From the NCBI GenBank assembly GCA_905478995.1, contig CAJQKT010000022.1, positions 20,807 to 84,806 on the forward strand: 64,000 bases of DNA, read 5' to 3'. Below are positions 36,407 through 46,038 of the stretch, one piece after another. Within the stretch, counting starts at the first letter, position 1; every line of letters begins with the position of its first letter. Source of the DNA: an uncultured Pseudomonadales bacterium (GTDB lineage: Bacteria; Pseudomonadota; Gammaproteobacteria; Pseudomonadales; UBA7434). The position numbers and the translations under genes were made by a program. The notes below the pieces were generated by a model. It was not told where the DNA came from and searched no databases. It worked only from the letters and a program-made list of their open reading frames with translations.

Positions 36407-37603
36407 ATGAAAATTCTCTATTATAAAATGCGCGCTGTCGCGGTCACATGGCTTTTACGTCTGATGCCACGCCAAGCACCCATGATATTCAAAGGCGCAA
36501 ACTCCAGCCTCGCACTGTGCGAACAAGTCGCGGTACTAGGCTACCAAAAAGTACTCATTGTCACCGACAATTTTCTTTATACCTCAGGTTTACTTGATAA
36601 AATTATTAGCACCCTTGAGGAAAACAATGTCCGCTTTGCCGTTTACGATGGTGTACTGCCTGACCCAACCTTCGATCAAGTGCAAGCCGCTGAGAAAAAA
36701 TTGCGTGAAGAAAATTGCGAAGCGATTATCGCTGTGGGGGGAGGATCGGTTCTTGATGCTGCAAAAATGACGGCTATGCTCCGCACCAACCCTGGAGATC
36801 TGGCCAGCTTTACTGGAATCCGACCATCCAAGAACGCCGGCACACCATTATTTGCTATCCCTACCACCGCTGGAACCGGTTCTGAAATCACTTTGGCTGC
36901 AGTGATCACCGACCCCATATCCCACATGAAAATGCCTATAGGCGATGGCAAATTGATTCCGCGCTATATTGCTTTAGATGCCGAACTGATGCGAACCATG
37001 CCGCCATCAATTACAGCCGCAACGGGCATGGATGCACTGACGCATGCAGTTGAATCATACCTATCAAAGGCCTCTCACAAAGCATCAGAAGAGCACGCCT
37101 TTGCTGCTATTAAATTGGTATTTAAGTATTTACTACGCGCTTTCGACAATGGCGACGATCTTGTTGCGCGCGACGCCATGGCTCAAGCCTCATTTTATGG
37201 GGGCGCTGCATTTGACAAAACATCGGTTGGCTACGTCCATGGTATCGCTCACCAGCTAGGCCGTTTGTGTGGAACCCCACATGGCAATGCCAACGCGATG
37301 GTGTTACCCGAAGTGCTACTGGCCTATGGCGACTGCGTACACAGCAAGTTGGCCAACCTAGCCAAACTTATAGGTATAGAGCAGACAAATCACACTGAGG
37401 CTGAGCTAGCTCAGCAGTTCATCCAAGCTGTTATTGATATGCGCAAACAAATGGATCTGCCACTGAAACCACAAGGCTTGAAAGAATCGCATATCCCTGA
37501 CGTGGTCAAAGAGGCGCTAGCAGAGGCCGGCTCACTGTATCCGGTGCCACGCTATATGTCGAAAAAAGAAATCGCCGACCTTGTCAGGCCGCTGCTAGCA
37601 TAA
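36407..37603 (+). CDS. Iron-containing (group III) alcohol dehydrogenase
   Basis: A 398-residue NAD(P)-dependent dehydrogenase for alcohols or aldehydes. The dinucleotide motif GGGSVLDAAKM lies near residue 107, the family patterns PTTAGTGSE (near 150) and the metal site D-x3-H, H, H (TGMDALTHAVESYLS, then GIAHQLG and HGNANA) are intact. I start at ATG 36407 (MKILYYKM), preceded by an AAGGA site; the frame extends 26 codons upstream without likeness. The N-terminus has an extra basic-hydrophobic stretch of about 25 residues ahead of the barrel fold. It is monocistronic. Confidence 0.9.
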   Translation: MKILYYKMRAVAVTWLLRLMPRQAPMIFKGANSSLALCEQVAVLGYQKVLIVTDNFLYTSGLLDKIISTLEENNVRFAVYDGVLPDPTFDQVQAAEKKLREENCEAIIAVGGGSVLDAAKMTAMLRTNPGDLASFTGIRPSKNAGTPLFAIPTTAGTGSEITLAAVITDPISHMKMPIGDGKLIPRYIALDAELMRTMPPSITAATGMDALTHAVESYLSKASHKASEEHAFAAIKLVFKYLLRAFDNGDDLVARDAMAQASFYGGAAFDKTSVGYVHGIAHQLGRLCGTPHGNANAMVLPEVLLAYGDCVHSKLANLAKLIGIEQTNHTEAELAQQFIQAVIDMRKQMDLPLKPQGLKESHIPDVVKEALAEAGSLYPVPRYMSKKEIADLVRPLLA

Positions 37604-37654
37604 AACTAATCGCTGCAACGCATTAAACAAAAGGTACTGCTAACAAGGGATATT

Positions 37655-38065
37655 TTAGTCGAATACTTTGCCGCGCAGCGCTTTAGTGCGGCCATCGCGA
37701 GTCTTACCGTCCATTCGTTTTTTCTGTGAGCTGCGCGTAGGCTTACTAGCGCGGCGCGCTTTCTTTTGCACCAATGCAGCGGCAACTAATGCGCGCAGCC
37801 GAAGTAATGCATCATCGCGATTTTTTTCCTGCGTTCTAAAGCGCTGAGCTTTAATGATTAGGACGCCCTCTTTGCTAATTCTCTGATCGCGCAATTGCAA
37901 CAAACGCTGCTTACAAGCAACAGGCAGTGACGAGGCGTTTATATCAAAACGCAAATGAATTGCCGACGACACTTTATTGACATTTTGGCCACCCGCACCC
38001 TGAGCCCGGATAGCCGAGAGGTCTATTTCCGAATCGGGAATGATGATGGTGCTCGATACCTGCAT
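37655..38065 (-). CDS. arfB: Peptidyl-tRNA hydrolase ArfB (ribosome rescue factor)
   Basis: ArfB rescues ribosomes stalled without a stop codon. The catalytic GGQ motif is in GAGGQNVNKVSSAIHLRFDI (near residue 24), and the basic C-terminal tail (KARRASKPTRSSQKKRMDGK) that enters the mRNA channel is present. The 136 residues match E. coli YaeJ (140). It is convergent with the alcohol dehydrogenase gene. Confidence 0.96.
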   Translation of the reverse strand: MQVSSTIIIPDSEIDLSAIRAQGAGGQNVNKVSSAIHLRFDINASSLPVACKQRLLQLRDQRISKEGVLIIKAQRFRTQEKNRDDALLRLRALVAAALVQKKARRASKPTRSSQKKRMDGKTRDGRTKALRGKVFD

Positions 38066-38322
38066 TTTCTTCCTATAACCTCAACCTACTTCGCCACGGC
38101 CTGTATTGTTGCATGCACACACCGCCCTGTTAAGCAGATTGTCACTTGCTAATGCTTATACCGCGATGCCATAACTAGAGATCGCGCCAGAGCTCTAGTA
38201 TCATATCGCCTGCTCTAGCCGTCTAAAACTGCAGCCCAGTGCAAGCCACAAGACCGCTATGAATGCACTCACTAGCAAGCTCGAAAAGCTTATCAGTTCA
38301 ATACAGGAAATTCTGCCACGCC

Positions 38323-38784
38323 ATGCTAAACCAACTAAAAAAGTTATTTGCCATAACGGCTTCTGAGCAAGTAGTGCCAGCGCAACGCCTCGCCGAATTG
38401 GCCGCCACCGCCCTGCTGCTTGAAGTTAGTCATGCCGATCACCATGTTGATACGGCCGAAACCGAAGCTATTTTAGCCATTGCTCAAAAGACGTTTGGCT
38501 TGGCCGATCAAGAACTCGATAACTTTTTTTCAACAGCAGAACTTAAGAAGTCAGACTCCATATCGCTGTATGAATTTACCGATGTCATTAACCAAGATTT
38601 TGATGCGACCCAAAAATTTCAGTTAATTGTAGATTGCTGGCGCATTGCCTATGCCGACGGCAATATCGATCGCTACGAAGACCACACTATTCGCAAAATC
38701 GCCGAGCTCATTTATGTCAGTCACAGCGATTTTGTGCGGGCCAAGCACCGCGCAGTGCCAGCCAACAATCGCACAAGCGATTAG
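38323..38784 (+). CDS. TerB-like protein
   Basis: A 153-residue all-helical protein of the TerB/DUF533-like superfamily, defined by the acidic metal-binding repeats ADHHVDTAE (near residue 40) and ADGNIDRYEDHTIRKIAELIY (near 118). TerB proteins were named from tellurite resistance gene clusters but many are chromosomal housekeepers of unknown role. I start at ATG 38323 (MLNQLKKLF), the usual N-terminus; an ATG 20 codons upstream is the alternative. The next gene starts four bases after it and is probably co-transcribed. Confidence 0.85.
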   Translation: MLNQLKKLFAITASEQVVPAQRLAELAATALLLEVSHADHHVDTAETEAILAIAQKTFGLADQELDNFFSTAELKKSDSISLYEFTDVINQDFDATQKFQLIVDCWRIAYADGNIDRYEDHTIRKIAELIYVSHSDFVRAKHRAVPANNRTSD

Positions 38785-38787
38785 CCC

Positions 38788-39789
38788 ATGGATCCAATCA
38801 CTCAGGGCGCGCTAGGCGCAGCTCTACCCAGCTCAGTGGCCAAACCCGAGCAATTGCGCTGCGCAGCTATTGTTGGAGTAGTCGCCGGCATGGCGCCGGA
38901 CCTTGATGTACTTATTCGATCTTCTGTCGACCCACTTTTGTTTTTAGAGTACCACCGTCAATTTACCCATTCAGTCCTATTTATTCCCATTGGTGCCCTG
39001 CTGTGTGCCGCTTTTTTATATGGCCTCTTCAGGCGACCTCTAGGGCTTTCATTCAAGCAAACGCTGCTGTTTAGTTTTTTAGGCTACGGCACGCACGCGC
39101 TACTCGATGCCTGCACTAGCTACGGCACACTGCTACTGTGGCCATTCAGTCATCACCGCTTTGCCTGGGACACCGTATCGGTGATCGACCCACTAGTAAC
39201 ATTGCCACTGCTTGCGCTGGTCTGCTTGGCCTGCCGGTATCGCGCGACTCAGTTCGCCGCAGCGGCTGTTGCCTGGGTAGTGCTATACCAGGGGCTTGGT
39301 TATTATCAGCAACAACGGGCCATCCATACGGGCTGGGAACTAGCCCAGCAACGGGGACATACGCCGGATCAAGTATTAGCTAAACCAAGCCTTGGCAATA
39401 TTATTTTGTGGCGCACAATGTATACCCATAAAGGCAGTCTCTACAGTGATGGCGTGCGCACAGGTTTACACATACGCCACTATCCCGGCAACGCCATACC
39501 GCTACTCGACCAGCTACGTGACTACCCATGGCTTGACCCTGCTTCGCAACAAGCCCGCGATATTGCTCGCTTTAACTGGTTTTCACAGGGCTATGGCGCG
39601 GTTGACCCGAGTACCCCTTTACGAATAATTGACGCTCGTTACGCGATGCTGCCCACCGAACAAAGCGGCCTTTGGAGCATTCAGCTAGACCCAAACGGTG
39701 ACCTTAATGCGCATGCTGAGTATGTGGTCAATCGGCAAATAGGGCCCACTAGGCTCAACCGCTTTTGGCAGATGCTGCGCGGACACTAA
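38788..39789 (+). CDS. DUF457/YdjM-type membrane metal-dependent hydrolase
   Basis: A 333-residue inner-membrane protein with four or so hydrophobic helices in the first 165 residues and a soluble C-terminal part. The putative metal-binding motif is visible: DPITQGALGAAL at the N-terminus, APDLDVL (Asp pair) near residue 35, HRQFTHSVL near 55, and GTHALLDACTSYGT near 95, as in YbcI/YdjM relatives. Function is unknown. The start at ATG 38788, four bases after terB, suggests translational coupling. Confidence 0.85.
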   Translation: MDPITQGALGAALPSSVAKPEQLRCAAIVGVVAGMAPDLDVLIRSSVDPLLFLEYHRQFTHSVLFIPIGALLCAAFLYGLFRRPLGLSFKQTLLFSFLGYGTHALLDACTSYGTLLLWPFSHHRFAWDTVSVIDPLVTLPLLALVCLACRYRATQFAAAAVAWVVLYQGLGYYQQQRAIHTGWELAQQRGHTPDQVLAKPSLGNIILWRTMYTHKGSLYSDGVRTGLHIRHYPGNAIPLLDQLRDYPWLDPASQQARDIARFNWFSQGYGAVDPSTPLRIIDARYAMLPTEQSGLWSIQLDPNGDLNAHAEYVVNRQIGPTRLNRFWQMLRGH

Positions 39790-40112
39790 GCCAATGCTTA
39801 GCAAACCACTTCATGATCTAATCAATAAACGGCTTTAACCATTAGCGCTTTGCTATTTTTGGCACGTTTTTCTATCGTAATCTGCAGAGTCAGCACGTAC
39901 AATATTCGGGCAAAGCGCTTCTTAGCCCCACACTATAAATCGAGTATTCGCTCGAACGTCATGGCTTAATACGGCGTCAGTACTGATAATGTGGCACTAC
40001 TCGTCAGCTGACTAAAAAGTTATTGAGTAAAGTCTGTTACTCGACAGGGCTTCATCGAACCACAGCGGCTTTTCACTGCGGTGAAAAATACGCAAACCAG
40101 GACCTATCTAAA
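39790..40112. other. Gap before ParA, no gene seen
   Basis: A 323-base region with no protein gene, strong hairpin or repeat. It should hold the promoter for the parA gene. The parA frame runs 30 codons into it, but the family N-terminus begins only at 40113. Confidence 0.5.
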
Positions 40113-40958
40113 ATGATACGCGTAGTGTTCAACCAAAAAGGCGGTGTGGGTAAATCCAGCATCACCTGTAATCTAGCCGCTATTAGTGCCGAGATGGGCT
40201 ACTCGACACTAGTTATTGACCTCGATGTGCAGGGCAACTCCAGCATGTACTTAGGCTACGATATTCATTCAGAGGAAGCGCTCACCACAGGCACTAGTGT
40301 GGCAAACATCTTCAAACAACGGCGCGGTCTACTCTCAACTAAACAGCCACCGGATGATTATGTGCTGGCGACCGAGCATGAGAATCTATTTTTATTACCT
40401 GCCAGTATTGAATTAGAAGCGATGGAAAAAGATCTTGAAAGTCGCTACAAAATATATCAACTGCGCAAAGCGCTAGAACAACTCGATCAGCACTACGATC
40501 GTATTTATATTGACACCGCGCCCAACTTTAATTTTTATAGTAAGTCTGCTCTTATCGCCACCAATACCGTGCTCATACCATTCGACTGCGATTCGTTTTC
40601 CAAACAAGCGCTCTACAACCTAATTGATAACATGATGGAACTCAAAGAAGATCACAATGAAGATCTTCGCATAGAAGGCATTGTTATTAATCAGTTCAAT
40701 GCCCAAGCAAGCTTGCCCGCAATTTTGGTTGACGAACTGAAAGCCGAAGAAATGCCAGTACTCGATTGCTACCTCGGCAGCTCGGTAAAAATGAAAGAGT
40801 CGCATTATCGACAAACACCCCTTGTCTATATGGCCCGCTCACACAAACTGACGCAACAGTTTATTGCGCTCTTCGAGCAAATTGAGCAGTTACCACCAGG
40901 CAGCTTTCAGCTAAAAGATACCGCACCACAAACTGAAACGGCCAGCGCCCATTCGTAA
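40113..40958 (+). CDS. Orphan ParA-family ATPase
   Basis: A 281-residue deviant Walker ATPase. The motif KGGVGKSSITCN is at residues 9-20, the DLDVQGN switch I near residue 38, and the Walker B IDTAPNF near 133. ParA proteins position chromosomes, plasmids or large cytoplasmic complexes, depending on partner. No parB, parS-like repeat cluster, chemotaxis or flagellar gene adjoins it, so its cargo is unknown. The start at 40113 has an AGGA site about ten bases upstream. RecQ follows about 100 bases later. Confidence 0.88.
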   Translation: MIRVVFNQKGGVGKSSITCNLAAISAEMGYSTLVIDLDVQGNSSMYLGYDIHSEEALTTGTSVANIFKQRRGLLSTKQPPDDYVLATEHENLFLLPASIELEAMEKDLESRYKIYQLRKALEQLDQHYDRIYIDTAPNFNFYSKSALIATNTVLIPFDCDSFSKQALYNLIDNMMELKEDHNEDLRIEGIVINQFNAQASLPAILVDELKAEEMPVLDCYLGSSVKMKESHYRQTPLVYMARSHKLTQQFIALFEQIEQLPPGSFQLKDTAPQTETASAHS

Positions 40959-41061
40959 GATTGGGTATTGCTCCAATTCATTAACACTGCGCACTGCGAT
41001 CACTCACTACTATTGAAGCGCTGCATGGAATGCAGCGACGATAATCAAAAGGAATCGAGAT

Positions 41062-42912
41062 ATGCTGAATACCGATAACCATCCAAAAAACTCACATCCT
41101 GCTGCCAATCATGCGCTATCGCTGCTGCAACATACGTATGGCTACGATGACTTTCGTGGTGAGCAGCAAGCGGTGATTGAAGCTGCTATCGATGGGCATG
41201 ACACGCTAGTACTCATGCCTACCGGCGCCGGCAAATCTATTTGTTACCAAATTCCGGCACTGCTTCGCCAAGGTACCGGCATCGTCATTTCACCGCTCAT
41301 CGCGCTAATGCAGGACCAAGTGGATGCTTTACTGCAATTGGGTGTGCGTGCAGCTTTTCTCAATTCAACGCTCAGCGGCGAGCAGCAGCAGTTAATTCGT
41401 CGGCAAATGCAGCAAGGCGACATTGACTTAATTTATGTTGCCCCAGAGCGCATCAATCAACCGGCAACCCTCAATTGGCTGTGCGATTGCGCCATCTCTT
41501 TAATCGCCATTGACGAGGCTCATTGCGTATCGCAGTGGGGTCACGATTTCCGGCAAGATTATCTTTTACTTAATCAACTAAAGCAGTATTTCCCTACTGT
41601 GCCGCGCATGGCCTTAACGGCTACCGCCACGCTCGTCACCCGCAGCGAAATTGCACTGCGCCTGGAGCTTGAACAACCCAAAACATTTGTCACCAGCTTT
41701 GATCGACCCAACATCCACTATACGGTGAGTCAAAAGTCAGAACCAAAAAAACAATTGCTGCGTTTTTTAACGGCGCATCGCGAAGAAAGTGGAATTGTCT
41801 ATTGCCTTTCACGCAAGCAGGTAGAGTCTACCGCCATTTTTTTGTCTGATCGCGGTCTCACGGCATTGCCCTATCATGCCGGGCTAAGCGCCGACCAGCG
41901 CAAACATAATCAGTCGCGTTTTTTGCGCGAAGAACAAATTATTATGGTCGCAACAGTGGCCTTTGGCATGGGCATCGACAAGCCTGACGTGAGGTTTGTG
42001 GTGCACATGAATCTACCCAAGAGTATGGAAGCTTACTATCAAGAAACCGGTCGAGCCGGTCGTGATGGCAATGCCGCATATGCCCATATGATTTATGGCC
42101 TTGAAGACATCGTACAGCTCTCGCAATTTATTGACCGGTCTGACGCCGCGCTTGAATTCAAACGCAACGAAAAACAAAAGCTCGACACTCTGCTAGGCTG
42201 GTGCGAACTGACCGATTGCCGGCGCCTGCCGCTACTTGCTTACTTTGGCGAGCCCGATGGCAATGCCTGTGGCAATTGCGACAACTGCATGAAACCACCC
42301 GAGACGTGGGATGCTACGGAGCCCGCACGAAAATTATTATCGTGTATCTATCGCCTAGATCAACGCTTTGGCGTGATGCACACCATTGATGTACTGCGCG
42401 GAAAAGCCAGCGAAAAAGTTGAGCAGTTTGGCCACGCACAGCTCTCAACATTTGGCATTGGAGCAGAGCTGTCACAAAACCAGTGGCGTTCTTTAGTGCG
42501 ACAACTCATCGTACGCGGTTTTATTTTTGTCAATGCCGACCGCTATGGTGCACTCGCGCTGACCGATTCGGCGCGCTCTCTGCTCAAAGGCGAACTGGCC
42601 CTTCAGCTGCGTAAAGATACCGCTCAGCCTAAGCTTAAACAGCCAAAAAGTGGCTCAAAAGGCTCTGGCGTTTCACCCGAAGATGAAACCTTATGGAACA
42701 ACCTGCGCGAATGTCGCAAAGCGCTCGCAGACCAATTCAACATACCACCGTATATGATCTTCCATGATGCAACATTAATGGAAATGATGGAGCTGCACCC
42801 CACCACGCAAAGCGACATGCTAAAGCTCAACGGTGTAGGCGATGCTAAACTCGAGAAATATGGCAGTGCCTTCTTAGAAGTGTTGGCAGACCATATCCAT
42901 GCTGTGAGCTGA
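41062..42912 (+). CDS. recQ: ATP-dependent DNA helicase RecQ
   Basis: 3'-5' helicase acting in the RecF recombination pathway and at stalled forks. Helicase motifs are complete: [17 protein letters not shown] near residue 52, [14 protein letters not shown] near 150, and [10 protein letters not shown] near 330. The RQC zinc-binding Cys set ([20 protein letters not shown]) and a C-terminal HRDC domain (from about residue 540) follow. The 616 residues match E. coli RecQ (609). An AAGGA ribosome site precedes the ATG. Confidence 0.97.
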   Translation: MLNTDNHPKNSHPAANHALSLLQHTYGYDDFRGEQQAVIEAAIDGHDTLVLMPTGAGKSICYQIPALLRQGTGIVISPLIALMQDQVDALLQLGVRAAFLNSTLSGEQQQLIRRQMQQGDIDLIYVAPERINQPATLNWLCDCAISLIAIDEAHCVSQWGHDFRQDYLLLNQLKQYFPTVPRMALTATATLVTRSEIALRLELEQPKTFVTSFDRPNIHYTVSQKSEPKKQLLRFLTAHREESGIVYCLSRKQVESTAIFLSDRGLTALPYHAGLSADQRKHNQSRFLREEQIIMVATVAFGMGIDKPDVRFVVHMNLPKSMEAYYQETGRAGRDGNAAYAHMIYGLEDIVQLSQFIDRSDAALEFKRNEKQKLDTLLGWCELTDCRRLPLLAYFGEPDGNACGNCDNCMKPPETWDATEPARKLLSCIYRLDQRFGVMHTIDVLRGKASEKVEQFGHAQLSTFGIGAELSQNQWRSLVRQLIVRGFIFVNADRYGALALTDSARSLLKGELALQLRKDTAQPKLKQPKSGSKGSGVSPEDETLWNNLRECRKALADQFNIPPYMIFHDATLMEMMELHPTTQSDMLKLNGVGDAKLEKYGSAFLEVLADHIHAVS

Positions 42913-42947
42913 ACCCAGTATTAAACGTAGTTAAACCGACACAAGAG

Positions 42948-43367
42948 ATGCTTAATACGATTCAACAATGGCTGACCGAGCACGCCTACTTTAGTGTGTG
43001 GATGGCAGGCTTTTCACTGGTAGCCCTACTAGTGAGCGCGCTTGTGTTGCCCTATTTTATTGCGGCAATACCCGACGACTATTTTATTAAAGAGCATGGC
43101 CCTAGCCGCATTCGTAAAAACATTAGCCTGCTCGCATTACTCAGCCTCAGTGTAAAAAACTGTATTGGTGTAATCCTCATACTGGCCGGGCTGGCCATGT
43201 TAATACTTCCAGGCCAGGGAGTATTAACGCTATTAGTCGGTCTGATACTGACTAACTTTCCTGGCAAGCATCGGTTAGTAAGAAAGGTCATTGCACAACC
43301 CACAGTGCTAGCTGCGGTCAATTGGCTTCGACGCCGACGGCATAAAAACGAATTCAAAATTAATTAA
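42948..43367 (+). CDS. PGPGW-like membrane protein
   Basis: A 139-residue protein with two or three membrane helices. The segment LPGQGVLTLLVGLILTNFPG near residue 87 matches the PGPGW-type transmembrane family, for which no function is known. Two adjoining helices and the basic C-terminus (RRRRHKN) suggest the tail is cytosolic. It follows recQ by 35 bases and overlaps the end of the convergent DUF4404 gene by four bases. Confidence 0.78.
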   Translation: MLNTIQQWLTEHAYFSVWMAGFSLVALLVSALVLPYFIAAIPDDYFIKEHGPSRIRKNISLLALLSLSVKNCIGVILILAGLAMLILPGQGVLTLLVGLILTNFPGKHRLVRKVIAQPTVLAAVNWLRRRRHKNEFKIN

Positions 43368-43633
43368 ATACCGAGCTTACCCAGCAAATCAGCAATTTCA
43401 CGCAAAAACAATTCAGCCGCCGGATGCTTTACCGCAAAACGAGTTTCAAGCGCTTTAGCCCGTTCGAGCAGCGCACTAGTCTCTTCAACCGGTTGCGCCG
43501 CATCCTCAGGAACATGTTGCTGAATATCTTTATCCAGTGCATTGATTAATGCACGTGTTTCATCATCAATAGGTGCCGCATCAAGCTCTGCTTGTAACTG
43601 CGATAACAACTCGCGAATTTTTTGGTTGCTCAT
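43364..43633 (-). CDS. DUF4404 family protein
   Basis: An 89-residue, Ala/Glu-rich helical protein beginning MSNQKIRELLSQLQAEL and ending with HPAAELFLREIADLLGKLGI, which is the DUF4404 pattern of small cytosolic proteins in gammaproteobacteria. Function is unknown. ATG 43633 gives the standard N-terminus; the frame's upstream TTG/ATG forms add residues of no likeness. It lies 70 bases downstream of the ferredoxin gene. Confidence 0.82.
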   Translation of the reverse strand: MSNQKIRELLSQLQAELDAAPIDDETRALINALDKDIQQHVPEDAAQPVEETSALLERAKALETRFAVKHPAAELFLREIADLLGKLGI

Positions 43634-43705
43634 TGGCTGCCTCACTGCAATGTATCTTGACCCAACAATCAAAGCATCATTAGCTTTGATCACACATCAA
43701 CTAGC

Positions 43706-44026
43706 TTATTGCTCTTCGGGTAAATGTACAATCAAACCGTCAAGCTCATCGCTCAGGGTAATTTGACAAGACAAGCGACTGTTTTCTTTGCGTTGGGCAG
43801 CAGTGCCGTCAAGCATTTCGGTTTCGAAATCGTTGGGCGGACCCGCCAGCTCAACCCAACCATCACCAATGTAGCAATGGCATGTGGCACAGGCGCAACC
43901 ACCGCCACACTCAGCAACAATACCCTCAACGCCTTCATCAATGGCCAACTGCATGACGGTACTACCCGCAACACCCGTTACTTTTTGCTCGGACTCATCT
44001 GCATGAATAAATGTTACTGTGACCAT
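43706..44026 (-). CDS. [2Fe-2S] ferredoxin, adrenodoxin type
   Basis: A 106-residue electron carrier with four cluster Cys ligands. Three lie in the C-x5-C-x2-C pattern of adrenodoxin-type ferredoxins (ECGGGCACATC near residue 40), and the fourth is in RLSCQI near residue 86. Possible partners include cytochrome P450 systems, hydroxylases and Fe-S assembly; none lies next to it. An AGGAAG ribosome site precedes the ATG at 44026. Confidence 0.93.
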   Translation of the reverse strand: MVTVTFIHADESEQKVTGVAGSTVMQLAIDEGVEGIVAECGGGCACATCHCYIGDGWVELAGPPNDFETEMLDGTAAQRKENSRLSCQITLSDELDGLIVHLPEEQ

Positions 44027-44371
44027 TCTTCGACTTCCTAAATATAGTGATTGACTTAATTATCGATGGCGAAACAACGCTTCGCAAGTCTACATGTTAA
44101 CCCAAAATTATGCGTCTTCGCTGCGTGTAATCGACAAAAGTAGAACATTTTTATCGATTGTCTATTGTACGAACACGCCCATCCTTCCATCGCTTAAATA
44201 ACTCATGCTAACGCTTGCGAGCAATTTATTCAGTGGCTTTAAACATGCAAACCATTAAAGCTTTGGGCGAATGCAATGATAAAGCTTCCATGAAAAAACC
44301 GACACTTGAGTTTGCCTTATAAAAGCGGCAAACTGAATTTTTGATTGTTATGGCAATAAAAGGAAATAAGT
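44027..44371. other. Divergent promoter region with an inverted repeat
   Basis: 345 bases lie between the ferredoxin (minus) and acyl-CoA synthetase (plus) genes, with no protein gene. AGTTTGCC at 44309-44316 and GGCAAACT at 44327-44334 form an eight-base inverted repeat separated by ten bases, 38 bases before the synthetase start. This could be an operator for a fatty-acid-responsive TetR-type repressor, but no family consensus is matched with confidence. Confidence 0.5.
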
Positions 44372-46003
44372 ATGAGCCTTACGGGCCCTCTTGAGCAATT
44401 CAACCGACGTGTTAAAGCCAACCCCGATAAACGCTATCTCAACCAGCCCCGCGATGGCGCTTGGACAAGCTATACATGGAGCGAAGTTGATCAAATGGCG
44501 CGTAAAGTAGCCACCGGCTTGCTCTCGCTAGGCCTTAGCAGCGGTGACCGCGTCGCTATTCTAGCTAAAAACAGTATGGAATGGGTGGCAACTGATTTTG
44601 CCATAGCCATGGCTGGCATGATCAGCGTGCCTATTTATTCTACCGCCGGCGCCAGCACTATTAGTTATGTGCTAGAACACAGCGGCGCTAAAGCACTAAT
44701 GATTGGTAAACTTGACAGCTACGATGCCCTCAAACAAGTTGACACCAAGCCACCCACTATTGGCTTTCCTTACCCCGATGTTGTCGCCGACTATCAATGG
44801 GCCCACTGGCTCGATGAGCATAAACCATTACTCGAAACCGCCGAGCACAAACTAGACGACGTATACACGCTCGTTTATACATCAGGCAGCACCGGCAAGC
44901 CCAAAGGCGTTGAACTCTCAGGACGCAATCTTGCCGCCGCCGCAACCGGCACACTTTCTTTTTATCCAGATAAAACCAATCGCGTCATCTCCTATTTACC
45001 CATGGCCCACATTACCGAACGCTCACTCGTTACTATGCTCTCGGTTTACAGTGATTTAGAAATATTTTTCAATGAATCGCTGGCGACCTTTTTAGATGAC
45101 TTAAAATACACCAAGCCAACATTGTTTATTTCGGTACCTCGCTTGTGGTCTAAATTTCAATCCAAAACGCTTGAAAAAATCCCCGACCGACGTTTACAAA
45201 GACTGCTGTCTATTCCGCTTATCGGGTCTTTGGTGGCTGCAAAATTACGCAAGCAACTGGGCTTTAGCTACTGCGAATCATTTGGCTCAGGCACTGCGCC
45301 TATTGCACCGGCCCTATTACAATGGTTTTCGCGCTTAGGTATCAATATTTCTGAAGGCTGGGGGATGACGGAAACCAGCGGTGCGGCCTGTTTTAACTTG
45401 CCATTTGAATCATCTCGCCTCGGCACGATTGGCGGACCTATAGAAGGCAATGAATTAAAAATTGATGAGAATGGCGAACTACTTGTGCGCGGGCCTGCCA
45501 TTCTTAAACGCTACTACAACAACCCCGAAGCCACTGCTAGTGCATTTGACGGCGACTGGTTTAAAACCGGTGACAGAGCCACTCAGCAACCCAGCGGCGC
45601 TTGGAGCATTATTGGTCGCGTTAAAGAACAATTCAAAACGGCTAAAGGAAAGTATGTAGCGCCCACACCCATCGAAAACCTGCTGGGCACTAACAGCTAT
45701 ATTGAGCAATCGTGCGTTACAGGTTCAGGCCTACCGCAGCCCATTGCACTAGTAATTATAAACGAAGGTGACACTACCTCCCGTGAAGTGCTTCACGACA
45801 GCCTCTTAGCCACCCTTGAGGAAACCAACCGACAGCTAGAATCACATGAGCGTTTGTCGGGTATTGTGGTGTGTGACGAGCCATGGAGCGTCGAGAATGA
45901 CTTGCTGACCCCTACGTTAAAACTCAAGCGCGATCAAATTGAAGCACGCTATAACGATGTCATCGCCAGGCAAGATAGCGAAAAAGTGTCGTGGACGGCC
46001 TAA
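44372..46003 (+). CDS. AMP-forming acyl-CoA synthetase
   Basis: A 543-residue adenylate-forming enzyme that activates a fatty acid to acyl-CoA via an acyl-AMP. The A3 motif YTSGSTGKPKGVEL is near residue 168, the A5-type ISEGWGMTETSGA near 325, and the Asp of KTGDRA followed by IIGRVKEQFKTAKGKYV near 400-430. FadD-like enzymes are usually longer, and the short C-terminus puts this in the FadD15/long-chain subgroup. An AAGGAAA ribosome site precedes the ATG at 44372. It has its own promoter region. Confidence 0.9.
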   Translation: MSLTGPLEQFNRRVKANPDKRYLNQPRDGAWTSYTWSEVDQMARKVATGLLSLGLSSGDRVAILAKNSMEWVATDFAIAMAGMISVPIYSTAGASTISYVLEHSGAKALMIGKLDSYDALKQVDTKPPTIGFPYPDVVADYQWAHWLDEHKPLLETAEHKLDDVYTLVYTSGSTGKPKGVELSGRNLAAAATGTLSFYPDKTNRVISYLPMAHITERSLVTMLSVYSDLEIFFNESLATFLDDLKYTKPTLFISVPRLWSKFQSKTLEKIPDRRLQRLLSIPLIGSLVAAKLRKQLGFSYCESFGSGTAPIAPALLQWFSRLGINISEGWGMTETSGAACFNLPFESSRLGTIGGPIEGNELKIDENGELLVRGPAILKRYYNNPEATASAFDGDWFKTGDRATQQPSGAWSIIGRVKEQFKTAKGKYVAPTPIENLLGTNSYIEQSCVTGSGLPQPIALVIINEGDTTSREVLHDSLLATLEETNRQLESHERLSGIVVCDEPWSVENDLLTPTLKLKRDQIEARYNDVIARQDSEKVSWTA

Positions 46004-46038
46004 CAGGGCCGCTCAGCGAGCCTTGCTCTGGCGTTGCT

